A stretch of 64,000 nt of DNA, taken from contig WTXD01000040.1 of assembly GCA_022496205.1 (NCBI GenBank), positions 1 through 64,000 of the forward strand. Direction: 5' to 3'. The notes beneath the pieces are model-generated. The model saw only the letters and a program-made list of their open reading frames with translations, was not told the origin of the DNA and searched no databases. A program made the position numbers and the translations under genes. The DNA is from Gloeopeniophorella convolvens (taxonomy: Eukaryota > Basidiomycota > Agaricomycetes > Russulales). Positions 33,863 to 45,077 of this stretch are shown here, piece after piece; positions within the stretch are counted from its first letter, which is position 1, and the number at the start of each line of letters is the position of its first letter.

Positions 33863-35822
33863 ATGTCCACCGTGTCATTTGCCATGTCTCATCCCTTCAA
33901 GATTGACCGAGCCAATTTGTTACCCGCTCTTCCTTCCAATGTCAGGGACTCCAGGTACCAGACAAGCCTCCGGTGAGCTTCGCACCATACTACCCCCCTT
34001 TCCACTCCGCCTCACGAGTAAGTCCAGGGTGCATGTCTCCTCCACTTCGATTGCAAAAGGGATCTCCTCTGCTCCAGCGTGCGTTGACACTGAAGTTCTG
34101 TCCCCTGATAGGTGCTGACGTCCCACCAGACCAGCATACGAATCCAGAAACTGGATAACGTCTGTGCACCCAGAAGGAAAGCGCTACGCGCACAGTCGCC
34201 AGACATTCACCCTTGTCACCGAAGCCAACACGGCAGAGTCGGGCGTTGTTGACCAACTGAACAGTTGGTACACCCTGATCTGCGATGTCGCCCAAGAGAA
34301 CGACATTCAAGTTCCTGAAGCGACAGATCTCTTCCTGTCATTGAATTGTGGCACATGCAGCTATTACTTTGCCAACCATTCCCTCCGCACCGTCTTCTGG
34401 TTGAGGTCGTTGGACGCGGCCAGCCTTGGACTTCCGGAAGCTTACTCGAATGGGCATCTCCGTGAGTTACAGATGTGACGCATCTGGCAGAAGACTCAAA
34501 GATCACTCTAGAGTACTCTCTTGAAGAGAACTACTGGATTCACGTAGAGTTGTTCCCCGTCACACTCGTGCCACAGTACTCCCAGACTGCGCTCAGGGAA
34601 CTTCAAGCTATACTCCTACATGCCCGCGCAGGTAGGCTCCCTGTCAAACTCGAAGTATCCGTGTCTGAAAATTGTTACCAGATGCCCTGACGTCTGAAGT
34701 CCCTACGTTCCCTTACACTCCCGAGGAAAGTGGCAGGTTCATCGAGATGTTACAACGTGGCAAGGGTGCGTCTTGGCTCTGATTGGTCTCGACTTTCTCA
34801 AACCGGTGCACAACAGAACATGCATCAGACCCATACATCATCACACTTATGGCTAGGCTACGGGCTGTAGTCGGTCAGTGCGCCGTGTCTGCGATTTGTG
34901 ACAGATTCTCATACACATATCCTTTGATAGCTAATCACCGTTTCATCACGCACTTTGGCGAGGAACATTGCCGCATGTCCTCACAACACTCCATCCTCGA
35001 GGCACCGGAACGCAAGCGGAATCTCATTCTGACAGCAATCTCGAAGCTGCTGTTTGGCCTACCCGAAGAACGTAGGGCCCAACTGGAGGGCCTTTGGGTG
35101 GACGAACTTGCGTATACATCCGCATGGCGGAAGCACATCTCCGAGACTGTCGAAGATCTCCAGCAGAAAATGATTTGGGTTGGTCCACTCCCCTGCTCCG
35201 AATAAGACACGTTTTGCTGACCCCCTCTCCCAGAATTTCGCATTATTGATGTACGGATATTATCATGGTATTTTTGGGAGCTATATTGACGGCGTCTCTA
35301 CAGTGCCAATATTCTTATGATTCAAATCACCATATCGCCCATACTCATCAAATTATCGGCATTGTTCTGCACCCTGGGGGTGGGAATCACGTTTGTACTC
35401 TCCCAAGAACAGCGAAAATTCCTAGGCACGAATAGCGCCACCGCAGTGAGTAGATAATAAGGACCCCCCCTTCATTAGCAACCCACTCACTTATCGCACA
35501 GGCCGTGTATCTTGACGACCGCAACACTGCATATGGTTTCCAGCCGACCGCCATTGTTCACAGTTTGCCGCATGCATTCTTCCTCTGGGCTTTGTTACTT
35601 TTCACGATTCAGGGCTTCTGGTTGGCTGCGGCCGATATGCCTCTCTTGATTGCTGTGCCGGTGGGCGTGGTAGTGCTCGCCGCGTGTGTAGGCCTCAGGC
35701 GGGCCCTGCAACCGCGGTCAAAGGCTTTCGATTATGACACAGACTCGGACCCTACTTCTCCTGATATCCTCCCTGTATTCAGTCCAAGAAAGGACGACGA
35801 TATACCCGGTCTGTTGGTTTGA
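33863..35822 (+). CDS. Multi-span membrane protein, family A paralogue 2
   Basis: A shorter, diverged paralogue of the gene at 25317-28660. Shared anchors are RNWITSVHPEGKRY (WW-like start), LFLSLNCGTCSYYFANHSLR with TVFWLRSLDA, LEYSLEENYWIHVELFPVTL and ERKRNLILTAISKLLFGLPE followed by ERRAQLEGLWVDELAYTSAW. The C-terminal membrane spans include ISPILIKLSALFCTLGVGIT, AFFLWALLLFTIQGFWLAA and MPLLIAVPVGVVVLAACVGL. The long Ser/Pro-rich N-terminus of paralogue 1 is missing; the ATG at 33863 gives only about 40 residues before the WW-like motif. The aromatic run after HPxG (LYFYD in paralogue 1) is lost. Many short introns; the 34860-34935 junction is inferred. Function unknown. Confidence 0.6.
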
Positions 35823-35919
35823 AGCGTGTATTATTTCATTGTATTTTGTGTGACACTGTCTACGTTACCCTTCAGTATGGTTTGTATCATCCAGTAGACC
35901 AATATCTCTTACATAGAGT

Positions 35920-35951
35920 GATACTATCTGCGTAAGATACTATCTGCGTGA
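35920..35951. repeat. 16-bp tandem duplication
   Basis: gatactatctgcgtaa is followed at once by gatactatctgcgtga (one or two differences). It lies in the 3' spacer between a plus and a minus gene. Confidence 0.6.
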
Positions 35952-36135
35952 TACCCCTGAAGCTATGCCAACCGCTTTCATTGTCAACCTCCGGTAAGTT
36001 GGTCATGGTTGACCGACTAGGGCTGATGCTGATCACTCAGGAAGTGTTCGAAGGCACGCCCGATTCCCGGAGAAGGCAATAGTCACTCAAGAGAGTCATA
36101 TACTAATACAGAATGCGTACAGGTGCGTCGTTACA

Positions 36136-39099
36136 CTAGCCCGCGCCAAGGTTTATCTCGCTGCGGCTTGAAGGTGTCCTCGAGAAGGGTATAGGCGGTA
36201 CCAAAAGTCCGGAGCCGTGCGTATCACGCGTGCCGGGTCCTCGCGCCTCTCGTGCGTGGGCTTGTCGCACATAGGCGTAACGTTGGAAGTGATTGAGTGC
36301 TTGCAAAAACTGCACGCCCACCTGCATGCAAGCCACGATAGTCAGGAAGGGCACAGGAGGTCAGGGGGGGGGGGGGGGGGAAGCGGCTTACAGGATACAT
36401 GCGCAGCTGAGTGAAGAGATCGACCGTTAGATCGCGCACGGCTTCCTGTTGGTGGAACAGCCCAAAGCTGAGGGGCAAAAGCCCCCCGTTGTGGGGCGGG
36501 GTGTGGGAGAGGAGCTGTGGTGCAGACCCTCAGAACACAGGATCGGGTGGATTCATGGAGCCACATACCTCCACAACCTGATCATAGGTTCGGACGGAGT
36601 CCACCATGGTGCGCATAATTAACTCAACCTCCGCATCTTGGACGTGTCTTGCATTGCGCAGTCGCCAAAGCTGATGATTAACGTCGAACCCTTGTAAAGC
36701 ACTGCCGGCGAGATTGAGTTTGAAATCCTGGGAGGGGAAAGGTGGGTCAGGGTGTCTCTTAGCTCCGCTTGGGAGACTGCGCAGCGGCGATTACCTCCTG
36801 GTACACACGATACATGGCTGTGCGGCGCCAGCCTTCTATCCGGCTGGCATTCGCCAAAACCTCTCTGGACCCAGCGGCTTCATCGGAAAAGACTATCCCA
36901 CTGCCCAGCTGAGGCGTCTCCAGAGGTCCTTCGGCGAAGGAAACGCTCGGGAATCCGATGTTTGTTGTCCCAAGGACGTCCTCCTCGTACCGAGAGGCTA
37001 GTCGGACAAACCGTGTCACATAGTCCACAAACCTGGCCCTGACAAGGGTCTCGCCGAAGTGGTAATTAATCGCCGTGATGATCTGGCCAGGGAGTATAAG
37101 GCATGCGTTATTAGGTTGCCTTTCAGCGTTTGCGCAGCACTCACGTCTTCGATAAATACATTATCAGCGTTGTCTGCTCTGGCCGTGAAGTCGCTCTTTT
37201 GAGCTTCCTTCTCCCTCCCAGGAGCTCGGCCAATGTCATCTTCACTGCCAATTGAGGACTCCGCTTTCAGCGTCCCAGTGCGCATTATAAGCGGCGGCAC
37301 GCCCGACGGTAAACCAGGCGGTGGGTGTGATGAATGTATGTCTTTTGACACTATCATGCGCCCACCGCCCACGTCGCATAGCACATCCCAGGACCCTGAT
37401 GACTCAAAGATCGGATTGGTCACACCTGCAATATACGCGGGTCTGAGAAGTCGTCAATACAGCATGCTTCGGACGGAAACCAATGTGGCGATGCAGGCAC
37501 TCACACAGACTCCCATTCATCTCGGTTCGTCAGGTTGGCATAGGGGAAGGCTCGTTCAATGAAGCCCTGCAGAATGATGCCACACCCTGATCCTAACGCA
37601 CATGCGGACAACACGTAGCTGGACACCTGGCCCGCAGGCCGATTGTGCCCCAGGAAGATGATGCGCTTGCCTGTGACAAGGGCATTGAACAGCAGGATGA
37701 TTGGGTGAGTCAAGCTGCCGTTAGAGTGGAGATGGGGGTGCAGGGGACCAGACACTGTGGAACTGGAGAATGTTTGGATGAGCTGGATGAGGGAATACTG
37801 CGATTGCGGCAGCAGAATCAGCTCGTGTTGATGACGAGACTGACGACATAGGGAGCGTACCTCGCCTACTTCCTCCGGGAACGTGAACAAGGGCATCTTG
37901 ATCGGCAATTGATGGCCTTTGTAATCGATCGTCGTGTTGTAGTGGTGAGTATCCTTCGTCGCTAGGCGAGGATCCGATGGTGTTGTGTTCAGAGGTGGTC
38001 GTGAGTGTTGTCCATGAGATGAGTTCGAAGAGGCGTCGGTCGATCTTCTTCCATTTCTGGTGTGAGCTGAGCTCCCGTGGCTACCGTGGCTTGAGGATAA
38101 ACCGGGAGGTGCGGCGTTATCTACTAGACCGTTCTCATCGTCCACCCAGACTGCGCTACCGCCTAGAGAGAAAGAAGTCTCCGACGGAGAGTATTGAGCC
38201 CCACTGCGGTGCGACGTCGAAGGCGTCCGACTGGTGTCCGTGCTGGAACGGTCTCCTTCGATGCTATCTTTCGTCCTCATCATAGCATCGAAGCTCTTGT
38301 GCGATCCTGTGGAACCGCTTGGACGATGGTTGCCTCGGGCGCCGTGATGGGCTGGCTCAGAGGCGCGTGCAGGCGCGAATTTCTCGATGAATATATCCTT
38401 CCGCTCTGAATTTCGCATGACGAGCTTCTCAGACCGCGTCAAGATCGGCGCGCCAGAAAGGTTCATCGAGTTGACAGCATCGAAGAGACGCGCCAGGCAA
38501 TCTTGAGAAGGCGAGGAGAAGTAGTCGTCCAGAGCTAGGAGAAGCACAGGCTGTCCGAAGATATGTTAACAGCTCTGAAGCATACAAGCCCGAGGGCCGA
38601 TGCACACCTTGAAGATCTGAATGAACGGATGTGGCGTACATATTGCCATGGCTTTCACTACGGCACCTCTATACACCCGTGGCGATGTCAGAAAGATCCG
38701 GTATCAAGGAGTCGTATTGACCACGCACCTCCGAAGGGTCTTATCGTGCTTCGTCCGTACCAAGTTAAGCACGTAAAGCAGCTCCGAGTTGTCTTCCATA
38801 CTCCCACCGTCCGTCTCTAGAGCCAATACTGGAGCGATCTTATTGAAAGGAGTTTGATTCAGGAAAAAGATGGTCCAGTCTTCGAGGTGTTTCTCAGCAC
38901 CGTCAGGTAGCATTAAGTTGGCCAAGAGCCTGAAAGGTGTCGTTGGCGATCAGCCACACTGTACCGTATTGAACAGAGAAAAGACGCACCCCTCATCTGT
39001 CCCTAGCGGTTGTGGGAACTGATATGTAAGTTGAGCACCCCGATCGATGTCAAACTCGGCCAGGAGCACGAAGGAACAGTGTTGAGCGTTCACACCCAT
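36136..39099 (-). CDS. AFI1: DENN-type Afi1 protein (Arf3 docking, polarity)
   Basis: Homologue of fungal Afi1, an Arf3-interacting, DENN-like protein that helps keep polarised growth. The N-terminal docking domain reads CSFVLLAEFDIDRGAQLTYQ, FPQPLGTDEG, then after an intron LMLPDGAEKHLEDWTIFFLN. Next come ELLYVLNLVRTKHDKTLRR and LLLALDDYFSSPSQDCLARL. A Ser-rich linker of about 150 residues follows. The SPA/DENN core holds PLFTFPEEVGEV, LHSNGSLTHPIILLFNALVT with GKRIIFLGH, and LSACALGSGCGIILQGFIER. Toward the end are LPLSFGLFHQQEAVRDLTVD and VGVQFLQALNHFQRYAYVRQ. The intron near 36320-36392 has 17 C on the sense strand just after its donor. The start at 39099 (MGVNAQHCSFV) is preferred; one 12 codons upstream (39135) is possible. 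Confidence 0.85.
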
Positions 39100-39422
39100 G
39101 TTAGCACAATAACGCAGACAAGTGCCGGCTGCCAAACAACGCGTCCAAAAGTTGGGTATATAGGGTATCCTTGAACGATTTGCGGAACAGGCTTCGGGTG
39201 GTGGATAAGAGGAATGCAGACCAGTTGAAGGTCGTGCTCACGAAGTTGACGCGACCATCGGCCTGTGCCAGCAGTGGATGAGACGCCCGCTGAGCCGCTA
39301 ATTACTGAATTACCTAAAAAGGCAAACCCGACGGTGATCATGGTAACCTCGGTTTCGGACGCTGGCATTGGTTACTACATTTACTATTAGAAAAGCCCAG
39401 CTAATCCTATGGACAACTTCAA

Positions 39423-40109
39423 TTACATGACGGCTCTACTCAGGACAGCAAGGGCAGCCTTGATGTTCGCAACGCAGTTTTCGAGCTGCAGGCGCATCTG
39501 CTCTGTGAAGCCCGCGGCATGCGAAGTTAGCACAAAGTCTCGCGGAAGCCTCGGAATCAAGCGAGTTTGAACATAGCAGGGGGATGCTGCGTACCAGGAA
39601 GATACGAGAGCAAAAGACTTGGGATGAAGGACCTGCCTTGTTCACGTTCGGCCTCAGCGACCGCGTCCATCTGTCGGGCCAACATCTCCCCAGCCCTCTC
39701 GTTCTCCGCAACAAGGCGCGAGAACACCCAACTGTTCATCAAAGCAAGGAGCTCAACTTGCTTCTCCTTGAGCTCTGGGATGAAATTTAGTATCTTTTTC
39801 TTTAGTATATGTGAGGCGAGGGCAAAACATGCGCATATATGCGCCGAACTGACTTTGATTAAACTCGTTGTCGCGCCTTATTTCGCTATCGAACGGCGAA
39901 ACTATGAGATTTTCGCGATCAAAGGGGCTTGAGGCATTTCGCAAGATGGCATTGATGGAACGAGGTCGACGTTTGCCACCGGTGTCAGGCGCACTGCTTG
40001 CCGTAGCCGTGTGAGAAAACCTTGGAGTTGGAGATGAGTGTATCCCGGTAGACTCGTTTGACTTGTCCTCGGGGGAAGAGGGAGGCGGGGACTGGGTGTC
40101 GGGGTACAT
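39423..40109 (-). CDS. Hypothetical coiled-coil protein
   Basis: Unrecognised. The start at 40109 gives MYPDTQSPPPSSPEDKSNES, a Ser/Pro-rich disordered N-terminus with a basic patch (GGKRRPRSINAILRNAS). After an intron a helical region follows (FIPELKEKQVELLALMNSWV, then SRLVAENERAGEMLARQMDA and VAEAEREQGR). A last exon reads LPRDFVLTSHAAGFTEQMRL and ends IKAALAVLSRAVM. The heptad-like helices suggest a coiled coil and thus a partner protein. It lies between AFI1 and COP1, all on one strand, 230 bp beyond the COP1 stop. The length is about 190 residues. No family could be named. Confidence 0.6.
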
Positions 40110-40337
40110 ATCTTTATCGCAATTGGGTGCAAGGTGACGACGAACGCTCCTTCAGAAAGTCAATGCAGACGCGATCCGGTCTCGTGATCTCTGGGGCGGC
40201 CCACGTGCCACCGGCCGCTGAGGCCTGAGCTATTTGATTGTCCTGGGTATCTCAACCCGCACTCACAACGCAAACGAGGCGAAGAAAATTTTGAACATTT
40301 TATGTATAGAAATCGTCGTTCGGCGGACCCAATCTAC

Positions 40338-43300
40338 CTACCGCGGCGCTGGTAATCCCGAGGCGACCGCGCCAATCTCCGTCAGGCGTGTGAGCGGGTC
40401 GAGTGTGCCCTTGAACTCGGGGAGGAATGCCGCGTCTGTATACGGGCAGCGCACGCTCGGCGAACCTTTGTAGATGGGCGTGTATGTGGCAGCACAGAGC
40501 TCGAACTCGGTGAACTCGTCATACGCGATCTCGACGGCGTCGCGCGGATTGCGGTCACCCGCGGCGATGCGTTGTCGCGCCTATTTCAATATCAAGAACG
40601 CACTCTTGCTTCTCGTGGGAGTCATGTCAGACTCACCAGAGAAACAACTTTGGGATCTGGGTTCAGATCAAGCAACTTCCGCGCAAATTTGGCGGCTGTA
40701 CCGGCGTTTCCTGCCTTTGTGAAGACTTGCATAGCGCTGCGAAGGGCGAGCTGCATATGGGGTGGCTGGAGTTGGCAGTGGGTGAAGTATGCCGCGAGCT
40801 CGAGACCCCTCTTGATGTTGTCCGGTTCTTCCTGCGCAGCACGGCGGCGCTCGAGCTCGATGGAGACACCAAGGAGGTATTCGCGGGCAGTGGTCACAGT
40901 GGTCCGCCACTAGAGGAATGTGTCCATGTCAGAAGGCTCAACATGCCGTGAGTAACGGCGCATACCTCTTTAGCCTCATCGTCCGACGAGATGGCGACAA
41001 ACAAGAGCGATTGGAGGACACTCCGGAATGTTGTCTGTGCCTCCGGGAGCTTAGCAAGGGACACCGCACGGAATCCCTCTGCCAGCTCGGCGCGGAGTTG
41101 ACGCAGAGTCTGCACAGCCACGGGCAATACTCGGGAAAGAGACGACTCGGAAGGGTCGCGGCGAAGATGGAGCTGCAGAGGAGGAAGCGATGCCAACGGT
41201 GACAGGTAGGTATGGGAAGACCTGAAGATGGAGACAAAGAGTGGCTTGAGGAGAGTAAAATTGACGACTCCAAATTGCCGGTTGAGCAGCTATGCAACAG
41301 GCCGGTCAGCCTACGTGCCGAAGCCGGAAAACTGACAGATCTTACCTGCATTGCCGTTTCGAAAGAGCCGGCGGAGACATGGTCGCCAGCGAATGGCGAG
41401 TTGCGCACCCAAACCTCAGTCTCGTCGACGCCGGGCGAAGCGCCAGCGCCGAGCTCCTCGGCTTCTTCTTCGATCTCCTCGGTTGCCTCTGCCTCATCGG
41501 CCCGAGCATCACCACCTGCATCAAGGTCCCACCCATCTTCATCTGCAACAAGATCTTGCTCCTCCTCGTCCTTAGCCCAGTCATCCAGAGCCGCAGTCGC
41601 GGTTCCCACGTCACCATTGACATGCGGCTCGACGCCCGTCTCCAAATTACCATTAGCGAGCGCCCGGTCGAAGAAGCTCTCGCCGCCGGGGATGGTTGGC
41701 CATACGAGGTTCGTGGTCTGAGTAATGACAGGGGGAGGACCCAAATTTGCCCGCCCGAAATCAGGAACGTCATCGACGTCTGCTTCATTCAGGCCAGCAG
41801 TTTCCAGAATTTCCGATGCGACCTCCTCAAGACCATTTGTCTTCGCCGTTAGGTAGGCAAGCGGGTCTTGAATAAAGATTCAACATCGAAACTTTTATCA
41901 AGTCAAACATCAGGGGTACTTACGGAGGCCGACTTCGCGTAGGACAGCGATGCGACTTGACACGTCACCCGCATACAGCGCGTTGTGGAAACGAGACATG
42001 GGGTCTCCCCGGGCCTCAGCGATCTTCTGCATTTTGGCTAATTTGTCAGTGCTGCCGGTGGCAAGGTACAGGAACGACAGGCGGTCAAAGTTCTTGGTCT
42101 GCTGGTACGCTTTCTCGACAATCTTACATCGGGCTCAGGGTCAATCCAAGGTTGCACGGTGAAAGCGGCACACCTTGTGGTTCCCTTGCTTCAGTGCTTG
42201 CTGGGCCAAACGGCTCCAGCATTCAGGACGATCGATCGCTTTGGCAGTCTCAAGTGCAACATCAAGATTGCCGCACTCAATCGCCAAGTCAAAGCGAGTG
42301 TTCTTGTCCTCCACAAAATGGAGGGCGATCTGGTATGACATCAATATAAGGCTAACTTGGGGAGGGAATATATATATGCGTGCCTCGGGGAAACCCTTCT
42401 GCTGCAAGTACGCGATGATGCTCTGCCCCAGTAAGTTCGAAGTGCGGATGAGGTACAGGACCTCGTCATAGTTGTTGCGGATGAGAGCGAGCTTGAAGCG
42501 ATACTCTGTTGGGTCGATAGTGATGGTACGGGGGCGAGCGGAACGATCCAAACAGTGTACAGTCTTGCCCTTGACGCGAGTCAGGTAGACTGGGTTGTCG
42601 AGAGTGCAGATCACGCCATGATCACTGTAACGAAGGTGAACGATGGGAGAGCTGGGAAAGGAGACATTGCATACCCTTGAGGGAGGCAGTACTTGACGTG
42701 GTTCAAAGTCGAGTACACGAACACGCCAGCATCATCCCAGGCACCAGACTTGATACGGATAGTTTCGTGAATCAGCGTGTTCTGTGTGAAGGTCTTATTC
42801 GCGATGGTGATAGCTGGTTTGGAGTGACAGTGAGTTTTTGGCACGTAATATTCATCCGGGGTTGAAACTCACTGTGCTTGCTCAAAAGAGCGACTTGAGA
42901 AGCATCTTGGCTCCACACGATGTACTTCACTGGGGGAGTGTTCAGCTCGGCGATGGTCTTTTGTTGTTGAATGTCATAGAGCACGACGGAAGTGTTAGAG
43001 CTCAGGATTAGGCTCGCAGTGCCACCATAGAATATCTCGTTCGTCTGAACAGGCGGCTTGATGCTCTTCACCACGGAACCGGTCAGATCGCAGACCTCAA
43101 TAAGCTGCAGAAGAATGGTTTAGCAAATGCTACTGTCGATGCGGCTTATGACGCACCTGGGTAGTCTTGTTCAGAACAGCGAATCTGTTGCGAGCGACGA
43201 AAATGGCACTCTGTCCCGCCCCACGTTTCCCGTCAAGGGAGGAGTCCTTGAGCTCTCCGGAGATGTCCTTGGGAAGGTTGGTGAGTTCGTATAGGCCGTT

Positions 43301-44693
43301 GTCGGATGATATGGTCAAGAGGACAGCACGCTCCGCAGGGTTGAAGCTGAGCGTCCTGGGAGGCACATACGGGCTGCCAAACTTGCGCACGCTAAGGAGA
43401 CCGATGTCCGAACCCGTGTTGATGTCGTAGGACCGCACGTATTTGTCCCGGACATAATAGACGGTGTCTCCGTGGAGGCCGAAGGCGGGGCGCTCTCGCT
43501 CCAGCTTGAACACAATAAGACCATTGTCGTGACCTGCGAACATGCGTCGGTGGGCAGTTGACTGTACCAGAGTAAAGTGCGTACCAGCTGCGAAGAGGTT
43601 CAACTCTGGGTGGGCCGCCAGGACCCAGAAGCGATCGTGCTCCCTGCGGAAAGTCTGCACGGCAGACCGCTTGGCCAGATCCCAGACGCGAACGGTCTTG
43701 TCCTCTCCACATGAGACAATAAGCTCGTGCTTAGGGTGGAAGACTGCGCTGGACACGTTGTTGAAGTGGCCGCGACACGCGTCGACTTCCCATGCCTTGA
43801 GTTCACTCATCCTCCACAACTTGATTTGTCGGTCATCGGCAGCGGATATGATAAGAGGCAACGTCGGGTGGAAGACGGCGTAGTTAACACCACGATCGTG
43901 TCCCTCGAGGACGTACTTGACGGTGGAGAAGTTGTCGAACGTGTCGAACGTGCCAGGGGCCGAGTTTGGTGTGTTCTTGCGCAGGCCAGAGATGTCCCAC
44001 ACGCGGACTGTCTGGTCCATGGAGGATGAGACGACGAGGTCCTCCTTGGGGTGGAAGAGGGCGGACATGACATAGTGAGAGTGGCCGGTGAGAATAGCTA
44101 TGCAATTGCGCGAAGTGCTATTCCAGATGCGGATCGTCTGGTCATCAGAGCAGGATATCTGGGCGTGCGATATTGAGCAGTGACGAGAGTAACGACTCCA
44201 GATAATACGCACAATCCAAGGCATTTCATGATGGAACTGGACCGTACGGACGTAGTCCAGATGGCCATGGAGGGTGAATAGGCACTTTCTGTTTTGCGGT
44301 CGAAGGTCTGGGAAGAGTCAGGATCCATGAAGCCGAACGGAGATGGCGTATACTCACCCCAGACCTTGATTTTGTAGTCGTCGCCACCCGTCACTAGCAG
44401 CGGTCTGCTTGGGTGAATGGCCACCGCACGAACTGGGCCTTTTCAGATTTAAGCGACAATATCGTGTCGCTGAAGTCATACCCTCACCCTCATGCTCCTC
44501 AAATCGATCTACTAAGACACCCATGCGGTAGTTCCAAAGCTGTACACTCCCATTATGAAGCGACGCGGCAAGCAGCGGCTGTGTCGGGTGGAATGCAAGG
44601 CCTGAAAGGCGCATATAGCAGGACTACGATAAAAACAAGGCCAAGGTACGGACCTTTGACGCGGTTGCTCTTGGATTCGAACTTTGTGAGCAT
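40338..44693 (-). CDS. COP1: COPI coat subunit alpha (alpha-COP)
   Basis: Alpha subunit of the COPI coatomer that drives Golgi-to-ER retrograde vesicles. The start [14 protein letters not shown] is the conserved family N-terminus. Two WD40 propellers follow. Typical blades are [18 protein letters not shown] near 44380, [15 protein letters not shown] near 44160, [15 protein letters not shown] near 44010, [15 protein letters not shown] near 43840 and [15 protein letters not shown] near 43700. The middle is helical solenoid ([20 protein letters not shown] near 42370). An acidic linker is near 41500. The C-terminal domain ends [20 protein letters not shown] and [11 protein letters not shown], almost identical to the family consensus. 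Length is about 1,200 residues, as expected. A dozen or so short introns. Divergent to the XPG-type gene, with 384 bp between start codons. Confidence 0.95.
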
Positions 44694-45077
44694 CACAGAC
44701 ATGGCGGACTACGAGGCCAAGACGGCAAGGCAACGGAGGAAAAGTGAGTGAACTGGAGTCGGGGAGGTACGATATTGTTGGGTCGAGACACAGGGGGATT
44801 GATGGGCGTACTCGGAGTGTCTTGCCCCCAGGTGTGTGTGTATCGAGTGCGCTCAAGAGTCGAATTTGCGCGATTCGCAGCTCGAGGCAAGTCGGTAACG
44901 TGGCTGATTGCCAAAACAGGACGGACGCTCTGTGCCCCGTGGCTTTCCGCGCGCGTCACTCCGACTCAAGGCGCGTCGGCCCTTTCCTCGGACCGCGACG
45001 CGCTTGCTCCCTCAATTTCCATCTGCCAGGACGACTGAACCACTCGCCTCCAGGGGCTTATTCCGGAGCGCGGGCGC
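44694..45077. other. Divergent promoter of COP1 and XPG-like gene
   Basis: 384 bp between two opposing start codons; no coding frame or RNA gene seen. It must hold both core promoters. Confidence 0.5.
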
